From: Syncephalis plumigaleata
Lineage: Eukaryota; Zoopagomycota; Zoopagomycetes; Zoopagales; Piptocephalidaceae
Direction of reading: 5' to 3'
Assembly: GCA_025201365.1 (NCBI GenBank)
Contig: JAIXMF010000002.1
Coordinates: forward strand, 1,178,001-1,242,000
Length of the DNA: 64,000 nucleotides
Of this stretch, positions 38,043 to 50,800 are shown one piece after another (the first letter of the stretch is position 1; each line of letters starts with the position of its first letter). A program made the position numbers and the translations under genes. The notes beneath the pieces are model-generated. The model ran no database searches and was not told the origin of the DNA. It was given only the letters and a program-made list of their open reading frames with translations.

Positions 38043-39486
38043 ATGGACTTTAGCTTGATTTTGAATCACGAAGAAGAGGTCATGGACATGTCCCCAAGTG
38101 CTTCTCCAGAGCCAGAGGACTATGATTCGGCACCTGAGATGATGTGTCATCACGTTAGCCATTATCCATTACCATCTCCCATTCCATTGACCAACATGCA
38201 CGCACGATCCACTACGGCACTCGCCAGCATGGATACTCTCGATGTCATGCCAATCTCTCCTGTCAACTCGATTCATTCGTTGAATGGATCCTTGTCCATG
38301 GATCGTCCAGGAAGTCATTCCTGCGACTGGCCCGATTGTCATAAGACATTCTCGCGCAGATCTGATCTGGCACGACATCGTCGTATTCATACCGGTGAAC
38401 GCCCCTACACCTGCGAATGGCCCGGTTGCCACAAGAAGTTTATTCAGCGTTCAGCGCTCACTGTCCACTTCCGTACGCACACCGGTGAACGTCCACACGT
38501 GTGTGAATGGGAAGGATGCAACAAATCATTCAGCGATGTAAGTGTTTGTTTCACCACTCATTATGATCATTGCCATCATCATTTCTATAATGTGTGTCAA
38601 TGCGACGATGAGCAGTCACATGCACAACAAATGACATATCATAGGTACATCACCGATAGGTGTGTGTGTGTGTGTGTCCCTAAATGTTATCATTTACGTT
38701 CTCGGACCAACTGTGATGGATATATCCTAGATTTAGTTGTGCTGTGTAAGCCTGCCTTATACGCAATCCTAGATAACACCGCAATGCCTTCCATTGCCTC
38801 TCTTCTTCTATCTTTTCTTTATCTGTCACTTGTCTTCCATGCTCACATGAAACATTGTTTTTTTACTAACCCTTCTGTTTATGTCCATCTTACCATCACC
38901 ATCCTTTATACAATTCTAGTCATCGTCATTGGCACGTCATCGCCGTACCCATACCGGTAAACGCCCTTATGCCTGCCAACACCCAGGCTGTGGCAAGACA
39001 TTCACTCGTCGCACGACATTGACTCGTCATGAACGCAATTATCACAGTCCGCAATGGAAGGAATTTCAACTCACCTTCAAGCAGCCAAACAACAACAACA
39101 GCAGCAGCAACCACAACAACACTGCTGCCCATGGCGTACACCGAACCATGAGTGATTCGGCCAGCCCATCACCGCTACCATTGACTCCGGAGACCGAGCC
39201 GGTCTCGTCTATCATGATGCTATCGCCAGCCGATAAGCAAGCGGCTCACTCGTTGGCCAGTTTCCATTTGCCACGACCAATGTTGGAGACACGTCATCTA
39301 CCACAACTGACTGGCATTCCATCACCGGTATCGAGCATCTCGCCTACCTTTGGCTTTGGTAGTGGACATCATCATCATCATCAACAACAACAACAACTTC
39401 CACACCCACAGCCAAATAACATGGCATTCCCTGGTGTTGCCTCCCGTACTCCAGCTGCCGCCGTCCCCGCTTCTTTCTTCCATTAA
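38043..39486 (+). CDS. C2H2 zinc-finger transcription factor, paralogue 2
   Basis: Two exons: 38043-38537 and 38920-39486. The 382-base intron (GTAAGT...CTAG, phase 0) cuts finger 3 at FSD|SSSLARH. Residues 1-95 are acidic/Ser-Pro rich ([20 protein letters not shown]). Four tandem fingers follow: [52 protein letters not shown]+SSSLARH and [20 protein letters not shown], linked by HTGERP and HTGKRP. The tail has Asn- and Ser-rich stretches, [13 protein letters not shown], and a His/Gln run ([10 protein letters not shown]). The finger order and the [15 protein letters not shown] and TLTRH motifs match paralogue 1 finger for finger. Nuclear sequence-specific regulator; targets unknown. Frame is intact throughout. 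Confidence 0.87.
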
Positions 39487-40820
39487 GCGATAAAAGTAGT
39501 GTTTACTATTTGTGCGTGCGTACGCGTATATTCCCTTTCCTTACTTCCTTTTCTTTATCCGCTTTTTTTTATTTTTTTACGTTTGCTGTTACGTTCTGTT
39601 CAATTCGTTTTGCACTTTCTATCGTCTCTCTTCTCTCTTCTATCTCGTCTTTCATTCACTTATCAGCTATGCTATTATCCCGCCGTTCCCTCTTTCCTAT
39701 ATTCTTCTTCTCGATGACGTGTTTCATTTATTACGAATGATTCAACGATTATATTCTATGACTTATGTTGATGCTGATGATGATAATAGTTTGACATATT
39801 ACATATCTAGTTAGTGTTGATGATGAAACGGTTATGAACGCGTTTAATCATGCTAATCTACGTGTATGTGTACTATAATTATCATCATTATCATATCATC
39901 ATGATATCATCAGAATATGATTACTATTGATATTGTTGTTTTATATACTTTCCCTTTATTCGACACCTGGTTGTTGATTCCCTTTCCCGCCCTTCCTAAC
40001 TCGTATGCCGCCAATTACTACTACTACTACACTTTATCGCTTTATTTGGAATCAAGTTACGGGTCGGTAGGCATGCATGTTGTGGTTATATTACGGGGGC
40101 TAATAGGTTGCGCACTCATATGGTACTAATTCGATATTTGCAGATGATGATGATGATGATACTCCTGATATACGATACTGCAATGGAAGACATTATCTGA
40201 AATGGTATAATTATAGGTAACGTGTGTCTGCGCACAGATCTCAACAACTACGACACGAAATGATACTCAAATGACTACTGTATAATAATGATATCGACTA
40301 TGAATACACCATTAGATTGGATGATTAATTGCTGGTTATTGATTCGAGCTAGACTGTTCATCTCGACATAAACGACAAACTACTACTAGTACTATACTGC
40401 AATGGAATATTAATTATTGAATAGTTTAATAGGATAATGATAATAATGATGATCAGGTAGATCAACTAGTTATTGTGCGCGTTTGTTTAACAATTTAGTT
40501 ATTGTTACTTCATGCTGCTGCCATTATTAGTTGATTTACTTGATGTTATTGTAATCTATTCTATAACAATTCTAATAATTTCTATTGTATCTAGTTAGTT
40601 ACTATGATTGATGGATTGTTATAGGCAACATGATGCACTATTGCAATCTAATAGGTTGTGGTGGTTGTTTTATGAAGAAGATCAACACGCTAAGCAACGA
40701 GTCAATGATACACCATTATTTATCGCAACTCTAGTGATTGTATACATATTCTGTTGATACATGTATACTTGGCTAGTTTGTGTTTGTTTCTCTCTCTCTT
40801 GTTAAGAGAAGATCAACCAT

Positions 40821-41165
40821 TTGATGATTATGTTGTGGTCTACGGATCAGATGACGCGCCATGTAACGTTTAATTTCCCTTTCAGAGCTGCCACCCGTCT
40901 AATCATTGTAGCAATATCACTCTATTGCCTTCTCAACTATGCACTATTCTCAACTAGTCAACTAACGTTTGTCCAGTTATACTTTACGCCACTTGCATAC
41001 GCAACACATAATGACGCCTTTTTCACGTTTGATACTACTAACTTCATGAATGACTACCGACCCGTTGACTATTATTCCAAATCACCTTCATCAACTTCAT
41101 CACCATCACTACTATCCTTCAACTACATTGCATACGCACAACATCAGCAGCCATATCACTGTTAA
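40821..41165 (+). CDS. Possible 114-residue membrane-anchored protein
   Basis: Single open frame with balanced composition, in contrast to the low-complexity frames around it. One hydrophobic helix (RLIIVAISLYCLLNYALF, about residues 26-43) is followed by a polar region with Tyr, Phe and Asp (DAFFTFDTTNFMNDYRPVDY) and a Ser-rich segment. I recognise no family. It lies 1.3 kb past the zinc-finger gene on the same strand. Transcript evidence would decide between a gene and a chance frame. Confidence 0.3.
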   Translation: MMIMLWSTDQMTRHVTFNFPFRAATRLIIVAISLYCLLNYALFSTSQLTFVQLYFTPLAYATHNDAFFTFDTTNFMNDYRPVDYYSKSPSSTSSPSLLSFNYIAYAQHQQPYHC

Positions 41166-43153
41166 TTACACGCGATTTATACATACATACATATATATAA
41201 TCGGCTTTTGTTAAGCTAGACAAAATGCCAAAAGAAAAAACGACTACTATTCGAATGACTGGTGTGATTGTATGAATCGTTTTGCGCTAATATATCCGTT
41301 TGCTTCTCTAGCAAATAATGGATTAGCACATTAGCATCATCATCATCATCATCACCATCATTCTTCCCTTTTGACGCGCTTATCATCCTTCCTCTATTTG
41401 GCTACGATGATCTAACATGTGTACGCTTGTTACAGTGTTAACTAATCGCCAAATACCATCACTATTTTCCTTATTCTCCTTCCTTCTCTTCTCCTCTTTC
41501 CCTAGCGTCATTCCATCATCTCTATATCATGTTACTATTATAGTCCTATCATATCTGCGCTTTTTTGTTTTTGTGTCCATCTGTTTGCCTTCTCTGTTAA
41601 CTAGGCGCTTATTTCCTGCGTTTCGTTTTTTATATGGCTTATCTCTATACACTTATACAATTGTGCAGTTCTAATATGGATAATCTTGATGAGCGGCATG
41701 TGTCCACCATTCGATGCACACTATCTGATAGTTACGACACAATCAGATGCATGCTTGGATGGATACATTCGTTCATTCGGAGGATGATTCCAGTTTTTAT
41801 TTCTGGTTCCCATTATATATATACATACGTATACAGCTATAGAAGCATTGTCTCTTCCCTACATAATCACATTCGATGTAGTGAAGCAATGCGCCTTTTG
41901 TAATTCGACAAAAGTCCCTTTCCCTCCACCTTAATATACATACATCGCGTAATAGTCCCTAATCTACTTCACCAACACTCTCATCCGCCTGGTTCCTTCC
42001 CTTCCCGACGTTCGTTCTTCATCACCGATACAAGCATCCCGGACGTCCCAATATATATATATACATACATACATACATATATCTATATATCTTCCCCATT
42101 GCAACAATCAGCGCTCTTTCCCAAAGGAAACAGTTCATCGCCAAGCCGGTCATCTCCTATTGCTGCAAGTATTTGCACCAGATATTGATACTCACCGCGC
42201 GCGTGCGCTATCAACGCTCCTTACTCTCTCCGGACGTCCATGGTCCAGGATATCTTTGTCGATAAGCGTCTTACACTTTCATCATTGCAAGACTCCCTAT
42301 CGACCATTTATCTTTGCTTTCTAAGCGTTCGCGCCGGCAAACCTCCGATGTACACCTTTAGATGGACTCGGCTTGTCGGTTGCCTGCTGTGTCTGCCTGC
42401 CTTTTTCGTTGGCCGGCATAGATACAATCTACTTGTTAGTTGTGTCACAGTGTGTGATGATCACCATCACCACTGTTACGACTACTATTACTAGTAATAG
42501 TAGTAGTAGTAGTAAGTAGTAGGCAATGCGAAACCGAGAATACACGAATACACGGTAATGTCGTTGATGGTTCTTTTATTATCAAAAGAGCATTATCATC
42601 AGCATCATCGTTGTTAGACATGCCGTGTATTCTATTCTCATTCATGTTTCTGTCTTTCTTTCCGCTATTGCTTCTCTCTCTCTCTCTCTCTTTCATCCGA
42701 TTATATACATACACTATCTTCAACTCATACAAATCCGTCTTGTTAGAACCTTCACGTTCCCAACTCCTATATAGAGGCTTTCCTCATATTGCTCGCCGTT
42801 CTTGCGTATGCCTATATTATTTTCGCTTTCTGCATTTTTGTGCGTTTTTCTTCTCTACATTTCCACGCATATTTTCTATGCATCTCTGATATACATGGCT
42901 TCGAGCAAGCGACGATGCATGCGCGTGCGCGTCTAGCAGTTATCGCCCCGGTTGGCGATATAGAGACACGCGTAGGCAAGGCGGAAAAAATATCCGTTTA
43001 GTCCATGCATGCCTTTTTTTTGATTTTATTCACGAATTCATATTTTCTTTTCCAACATACACTCATAAACAACACACACACACATATATACAACAGTGTG
43101 TTATCATCACCATCCTCCATTACCGCTCATAGAAGCGCTATATAGTTTGTGGT

Positions 43154-43256
43154 CGCCGCCGCCGCCGCCGCAGTTGCTCGATCTGGTTTAGCCGCCGCAT
43201 TTATCATTGCCGCCGCTATACATCGCAATAAGCACGTTTGCCGCCGCCGCCACCAC
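43154..43256. repeat. Clustered CCG/GCC trinucleotide repeats
   Basis: Four blocks of GCCGCC units separated by 15-30 bases, unusually GC-rich for this AT-rich neighbourhood. Within the plus-strand frame 43149-43403 they would encode Ala and Arg runs, but no gene is supported. Confidence 0.7.
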
Positions 43257-43878
43257 CACTACAACTATCCATCATCCACAATATCGACATCATGTGTCGC
43301 CTTCACTCTCCTTGCTGTGTATCATACTTTTTACCATAGAATGCAATTGGTATATAATATACCATCTATAAATGGTACAGTTGATAAACACGTCTTATTT
43401 TGATTGCGTTGAATGCAATACAACAAACATTCTTCAATATAGATTAGTAGATGTTTAAAAGTGCTATAATTATATATGTGTGTTTATATATATATGTGTG
43501 TATACGTGTACATTCTATGAGGTAAATACTGAAAATACAGTGTTTTTCCATCCAATTTGCGCATTTATCCTTTAACATTTGCAGTTTATTAATAGATAAC
43601 TCTACACAATTGTTAACATTAATATAATAATTGTGAAATGGGATTAAGAGAAATCTAAAACGTAATCCATAACACTGTTACAATTATTATAATGATTACA
43701 ATAATAGACGTAACATTGTTATGAGATTGTAACAGTTATTTTTAACCGTTATTTTTAGTTGTTACATATTTTCTATCACTCTTACATCATGATATTGGTA
43801 TTTATGTTGGTATTACAGCCATGTCCCTTCAACACTCACCATAGTTTCAATATCTTCACACCTATATACATTATCCAC

Positions 43879-43886
43879 TATAAATA
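43879..43886 (+). promoter_or_regulatory. TATA box before a small gene candidate
   Basis: TATAAATA followed by a pyrimidine-rich leader (43930-44040) of the kind seen before other genes here. Confidence 0.45.
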
Positions 43887-44056
43887 TGGGTCCTATTTTG
43901 TACGAATTGAATAAACTTATCTTCACCTTCCAGTTCAATCGTCCCTATTACACTCTACTCACACTACCTTATCGTATATCGTCTACACACTGTGCTTGAG
44001 CAATCGAGCAACCATAGCTCCCACACTATCAATGAGAAAGTGTCCTACTACTTGTT

Positions 44057-44325
44057 ATGATCCCTTACGGTAAGTATAACTCATTACACTTTGATATTTA
44101 TTACAGTATACTAATTCATTATTCTACTAGATGCACACATCAAAAAATATAAAGAGGACATGCAAGTTAAAGGATTCGAGTATCGTTTGTGGAATCGGGG
44201 TTATGGTTGCTCGTCGGGATTTCATTCAAATCACCAAATGCCTTCGTAGTGGAACTGGTGTTCCAACACAATTCCGACAAAGTACCGTTCCTTCTAAACG
44301 TTCAAGCAATGAAGAACAGGATTAA
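44057..44325 (+). CDS. Small gene candidate downstream of a TATA promoter
   Basis: Two readings compete. Spliced: ATG at 44057, donor ACG|GTAAGT, a 61-base intron (44070-44130, CTAG end), then an exon ending at 44249, giving a 43-residue protein with YKEDMQVKGFEYRLWNRGYG. Unspliced: ATG at 44131 to a stop at 44323-44325, 64 residues with two cysteines. The promoter-like TATA at 43879, the pyrimidine leader and the very good splice sites argue for a real transcript. The spliced product has the more protein-like sequence (aromatic, charged, Gly-Tyr-Gly). No family recognised. Confidence 0.35.
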
Positions 44326-44882
44326 GAGGGAACCAAACATTAAATAACAATTTATCCGCGATGGTTATCGCTATCGCCCCAGTCTTTCCCCAAAAGGGAG
44401 AGGGGCTGGGAAACAGAATACGGGGGTACTTGTACTTGTAAGTGTTAATTATTATTTATTCGTAAAAACAGAAGGCTAACTGCGCAAATTGGATGGAAAA
44501 AGCCTGTATATTGGCCATCATAGACGTGACTACATTCTTTTGTATTAGCCAACCACAAATGTAATCATAGCATGGTATAAAATAAAAAAACGTCCTATAT
44601 TTGCTTACGACATTCGTGTGCTTGGCATTGCTGTTAGAATAATATTGAGTCACAGCGCACATTTGCCACCAATGCTGTTATTGACGTCGCAAGTATAAAT
44701 AGAGGTGGATTTCACACCCATGTCAACACTACCGCATTCATTCGTAGTATCTCCTTTCTCGACTGGCCTTCTTCCTTTACCTCCACTATTCCTAGTTATT
44801 GTCGTTATCATATCACATCACCGACATCGAACCAGTCAGTCGTTGAGAGTAGGCAAGCCTCGTCAAGGATATCTACGCAAGT
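44326..44882. other. Spacer and leader of the DUF4139 gene, with uORF
   Basis: TATAAATA at 44694-44701 lies about 190 bases upstream of the ATG at 44883. A 63-codon upstream ORF (44705-44896) overlaps the main start in another frame and could damp translation if included in the mRNA. A GC-rich stretch at 44376-44416 with GGGGAGAGG-like inverted parts may form a hairpin. No gene otherwise. Confidence 0.45.
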
Positions 44883-47595
44883 ATGACTCAGAATAACACG
44901 TCGACCTCGTCAGCAAGTGCGGACACCACCAAGCACAAGATACGCGCCCGTGACCATCCTGCTCGTGAGGCGGTCGTATACTCTGATCGAGCCGAGATAT
45001 GTCGCCCGATACGTGGTCTTTCATTGAAAGCAGGTCGTAACGAGATTGAAGTAGTCGGTCTATCCTCGCAACTAAGCGGTGAGACCATTCGGTAAGTAGC
45101 ATGAATGAATGAATGCTATGTCGATATCGTATTAATGCTCGTTTCTTTACTGTACAGGGTGGAGACAACTTCCCGTATCGTTATTCTCGATGTGTCCCAT
45201 CATCGAAGCAAGGTCGAACCGGATAAAGATGACGATGACGATGAGCAGACGGCCGATGAAGAAGCGATCGATCTGATGGAGGACGTGCACGCTGTCGAGG
45301 GTAATCCACCAGGTCGCGCGCATAGTCGTGCCACACGGAAGCACAAGCGTGCAAAGTTATGGGCACTCGAACGGCAAAAGGAGGATTTAAACAACGAATT
45401 GGAACGACTCAATATGGACTACAAATTACTCGATTCGTATGCTTTCATGTTCGCCGGTAAAGGTCAAGAGGATAGCAAGTCGCCGACACCCACCAAGGAT
45501 GTCAAATCATTCCAAGAGCTTATGGAGGTATACGGCAGTCGTAGTCGTATGCTAGCCACCAAGACACTCAAGTGTAAACGGGAGATTCGCGATATTGAAC
45601 GTCGTATCACCCGAGAGCGTAATCGATTGAACGCCGTGAATGAGAACAAGAACGTGCAAGAATGGATTACGGCCAAAGTGGTGCTAGAGGCAGAGGAGGC
45701 ATTAGACGACGCCGAGTTTCGACTTTCTTATGGTAAGTAAGCGTTAAGTCATGTGCACTTGAGTAAACATGTTTATACAATGGGCTAATCATTTATTGTT
45801 ACTATAGTTGTCCATGGTGCTCGTTGGACACCACGCTACGATATCAGAGTATCGAGTGATAGCCAGCAGTTGACTTTACACTACATGGCAGAAGTGGTTC
45901 AGAGTACATCGGAATCATGGAATGGCGTTCGTATGAAACTTTCGACTGCCATGCCATCGTTGCAAACCACCATTCCTGACAAGATTAATCCGTGGCGAGT
46001 CACCCTACGTACTAATCAAGCTACCTTTGTAAGAAGAAACGCAATACATATGCATATACCGATAATGGAATCTATAACTAACCGATGCATGAATATATAT
46101 ATATATGTACTAGGCCATGAACAAGATGAATAATAATATTCCACCTCCGCCTCCACCTCCACAGGCAGCCATAACATCTCAAACGCAGCTAGTTATGGCA
46201 ACTCAATTCGTGCAGCAGCAACAGCAAATGCAAGCACAACAAGCACAGCATCAACCAGCAACTCGTAGCGCAGCATTATTTGGTAAGTATTTGCATAATT
46301 CATTAATATAATCTGATTAAATAAGAAATCAATTGATTAGGCTCTGCTGCTCCTGCTGGTAGCAGTGGTGGTTTCGGTTCTGCTGCCCCTGCTAGCACTG
46401 GTGGTTTCGGTTCTGCTGCTTCTGCCGACAGCAGTGGCTTTGGTGCTAGTTTATTCGGAGCACCTCCAGCTGCAAGTGGACTACAACCAGCAATTGAAGT
46501 GCCCATGACCGAGATTAGTGAATTCGAGATTGAAGAAGATGAGGATGATGATACCGAATCGACAACAGGTCCAGCACACGCTGCCGCATTACTTAACGGC
46601 ATGATGTCGGTATTCGAGGTGAATGCAGATGCCACCGTACCAAGTGATAATGCGCCTCATCGAGTCACTAGTAAGTTAATGAACAATATATAAGATTATT
46701 TGACTACTAACAGCCAGTCCTTTCCTAGTTGCCGTCCTGGATATCAAGGCTACCTTCATTCATGTGGCATTCCCCAAGATTACCGGATGCTACGTTTATC
46801 TTCGGGTAATGATACAACGATTATACTAGATGATTAGCAGTAGTAATACAAATTTACTAACATTATTGGCACTGCCTTTATATATAGGCATTCGCTAAGA
46901 ATGATACTGATCTACCATTGTTCCCCGGTCCTTGCAATGTTTATGTCGATGGAAGTTATGTCACTAAATCGCACATTCCGGTAAGTCATATTCTAGTAGG
47001 ATTGTTATTATTATCACATTGATTAACAACATTGTAGCGTGTAGCAGTTGGTGAGAGATTCACCTGTCCACTAGGTGCTGACTCTTCCGTTAGCATTGCT
47101 TATCCACGTCGCAAGAAGAAGATGCTCACCGGCGGTTTCCTTAACCGTGTGCGTATGCAATCAATCGAACAGTCTATCCATCTACGTAATGGTCGTAGTA
47201 AACCGATATTCGTTCAAATATTCGATCAATTGCCCGTCAGTGAAGAGGAACGTCTTCGCGTGGAACTCACTGAACCCGCTAAAGCAATGGTGAAATGGGC
47301 CGCAAACGGATCATCATCGCATATCATGTCAGGTGGCACGGATCATCATCATGATGCCATGGCATTACCCGGTCTATGCTCCGAGGAGGCAGCCACCACT
47401 AACATCGAGCAGTCTGCCAATACGAAGAACAATACCGATGGTCTACCCACCATATCCACGGGTAATAAGAAGGTGCGACGTCATCCGAATGGCCTACTAG
47501 AATGGACACTGCACATTCCTGCCACCGAGTCGAAATCGGTTCGCTTCAATTATCAAGTGGATTGTGCCATCGAGGATATCGTTTACAATCTGTAG
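44883..47595 (+). CDS. DUF4139/DUF4140 (MuiA-like) protein with FG-type insert
   Basis: Eight exons, all GT-AG: 44883-45091, 45158-45732, 45808-46028, 46114-46282, 46341-46670, 46729-46805, 46888-46980 and 47038-47595; every join keeps frame. The N-terminal DUF4140 part has VVYSDRAEICRPIRGLSLKA and EIEVVGLSSQL. A long coiled coil follows (ERQKEDLNNELERLNMDYKL; KCKREIRDIERRITRERNRL). DUF4139 starts at VHGARWTPRYDIRVSS and ends with EWTLHIPATESKSVRFNYQV near the C-terminus. A ~250-residue insert inside DUF4139 has PPPPPPP, Gln-rich runs and three GFG repeats (SAAPAGSSGGFG and kin), then an acidic patch. The biochemical role of this family is unknown in fungi. Confidence 0.85.
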
Positions 47596-47838
47596 ACCGA
47601 ACATGTCTCGCAATAACAATAAAGATGACGATTGCTGTAAATAAACACATTAACTAATATATACAATCTCATCAATAACTGGGATACATTTACATTTTAC
47701 ATATACATTTAGATTGATTTATTACAAATAACTACACAGCTAATACTAATATATAGATATAGATATAGATATATCATAGGGATAAAGAATATCAATCGTA
47801 GCAAATTAATTATATAGACGAGAACCATCATCACCTTA

Positions 47839-50800
47839 TTATCCTTCTGCATCCATCATATTGGAATGTTCTCGATGTCGTGGTCGTAATAAATGCTTCA
47901 CTTTATGACCGCTCTCATCCAACTTGTCCTTGGCCCATTTAAGCGTGCGTACACCTTTATGCTTCATTGGACCTAGTATAGTTACATGTTAGTAAGGGAT
48001 CCTAACAATGAGTATGCTCTAATAACTAACCAATTTGCTCTCGAAGTTGTTTACGACGCACTGATTCATTGGAAAGACTAGCTCGAGATGAGGACAACAT
48101 GTTGCCATCACCGCCATAGACTTCCTCTAATCGATTATCATCATCTCGATACTTGAATCTATCATCGACATCACCTAGTTCATTGGATTCGCGTGAATAA
48201 TCCGATGGTGTACGATGATCAATATCGCCGCTACTTGAACTGGATCGATTAGATTTACTGTCTGATCTACTTGGTGTTCCTGTTCCCGCTTCTCTCGCTT
48301 CTTCTTCTTCTTCTTCTTCTTCTTCTCGTTCTTTATCACGATGATCCTGTTCTGGTTGTTTCGCTATTGATGCTTGATAATCTCCCGAGTTATCGGGCAT
48401 ATCCACGGATTGATTCAAGTCTTCATAGCTCGGGTTCATCGATGCCGTATTGGAGAGATTCTCGTCATGTACAATATCGTGTACTTCCATGGCACGTTGT
48501 AGGAAAGTATTGCCACGCTTTGCTTTTCGATGTTCATCTGCGATACCACCTTTGAACACTATATTGAATCGTACATGACCGACGAATCGTTCCACGAGTG
48601 ATTTATCCGTGCCTATCGCCGCCTTGATCGTGTCGTGTGCTGCTGTATGCAAGTTGACCGCATGCGACTGTGGACCGATATCTCGTTCAAATGGACGTAT
48701 ATCGCCTGGCATGAATATCGGGATGTCGGCTGCCACCGCTTCACCGTCCACCAGATCCTTTAGCCATACCACACCGAACGCCACCACCTCACGGCGTAGT
48801 TTCCGTTGTCGTAATTGTATAATTAATGCAGAGGTATAGCGGGCATTCACGGGTAGAACCACTTCACTACCAGGCCATCTTGCCTCCATTAGCAGGGTAG
48901 ACGCTAACGAGCCCATAGTCATGGCAGGTACAGGCAAGGGTGTCACGTCCTTTTGAATGAGTTTCGTCACTTCCGTGTCCACTGCATCGTTATTATCGTC
49001 CGAGCTAAGACTCAATCGGCAATAGATTGGCATACCTAATTAGCAATAAAGTGAGACAATGGTATTATCAAATGGTTTAGTTTAGCTTACCCTCGGCTAG
49101 ACCACTTAGATCGGTGGCACAAATATGGCTTACATGTAGTGTACCAACATCTAAAATGATGATAAAATGCAAATGAATTAGAGTAAATTACAAATTAATG
49201 TTCATCTCACTTTTACTTACTATAGCCGCTAAGATGTCTTGGAATAGTGATATCTATGGGATGGAATACGAGACTAAGACGTATTTTACCATAACCTACA
49301 AGTAATAAATAGGTGTATTAGTATTCTACTGACAATACATTCATTGTGTTATATGTACATATACAAATAACAAACACTTACCAATGCCACCTAATAATCG
49401 GTACCATCGCATTATTTCCATACTTTGTCCCTATATATATATATATACATGTAGATATGAACATTAATAAATTAACTATTACATTGTGAACGAACTAGCT
49501 ACTTACATCGGGTATTTGTTTCATTAGATCGCCTAGTTCCAAGGCAACCACGCCTAATACAGGGTCATGTTCACGGGATCGTGAATCACGTATAACGATC
49601 CTGATACGACAGTTGTGCCAGTCGCGTATCACACGATCAGTTAGACAATTCCAATAGGGACGTGGATTAGTAGGCTTAACACGACTGCGATAGGTCAACT
49701 CATCATTGATGACAAGTTCGACATAACTCGACGGGAATATGTTATTCGATGACGATGACCCTCCTCCAGTGTTGCTGTATCTCACGGAAGCAGGCACACC
49801 AAATGCTGATACATCCTCCGGTGATGCGTCACGCGGTGTAGTGCGTAATTCAATGTCTGCACCTTCATGTACTAGGACAGACAGTATACCCGTAGCTATA
49901 GAGAATGACCATAATATAATAGTTAGAATGGAATAGTATTCATGATAGGGTAGGATACACACGATACTTACTTGTGCCCTTACGGGATGCCACCTTCTTG
50001 TAATAACCAATGCTATAGGTTAACTCGCCGTTATTTTCATTTTCATGATTAATATCCGTCAATGGACTAGTGCTAATAGTGTCATTCGTGGAGTAAACAT
50101 TAATTGTCGCTAATGAATATAGGGAGAAAAGATAGCACACATATACTTACTGCTTCTTCATTACTCCTGGATTGCTCACTAATGGAGATAGCGGCACCTC
50201 AACACTACCCAGTGCATCGTCGCTATTCCATCGATCGGCATCCCACACTTGTAATCGAATGACCTCTTGGTTGCGTAGATCATCCTGACTAACTAGCATG
50301 AATCCAGTTTCTTCCCAGATTGGATTCAATTCATTATTGAGAATTCGAGTACGGAACCGGGTTTTACCATTCTGATGCAATGACATGGTGGCATAGGCAT
50401 CCGATTTACCAAGGACATCTGCATTACGCAAGCCTTTCGCCGAATGGAATGTTACACATACAACACCCACTGTGGCTGAATCTAATAATTATCATGCAAA
50501 TGATATGTATTAGATCGATATATATATATATTATATTATACTGAAATGAATGGTTATGATTATTATGGTACTCACTGTGCGGCATATCATCGCCAAGGAT
50601 TAGTTTGCCAATATCGAGTGTATACGATTTCGGCCAGACAAATTGATCCACAACAATGTTGACACAGCGTAGAATATAGTCGGAAATCAATGGTAACTAT
50701 TAAACGACATCATATTAGTTAGTACAATAATAAACGATAAACTTATCATAGAACAGGCAATAGCTACTCTACTTACATTCATAATGTTGATGGTACGCAA

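Larger units (their letters stand above)
39487..44056. other. Gene-poor, repeat-rich region downstream of zinc-finger paralogue 2
   Basis: C/T-rich from 39490 to 39720 (probably 3' UTR), AT-rich to 40800, one candidate ORF at 40821-41165, then C/T-rich zones at 41400-41650, 41930-42350 and 42600-42900. (TA)/(CATA) repeats lie at 42050-42090, GTA and GA/CT repeats at 42490-42690, and a CCG-type cluster at 43154-43256. 43400-43860 is AT-rich. No recognisable domain. Confidence 0.5.

Noticed and set aside
43149-43403. 84-codon ORF with Ala runs
   Set aside because: Its open state depends on CCG repeats; no signal peptide, domain or promoter directly upstream.
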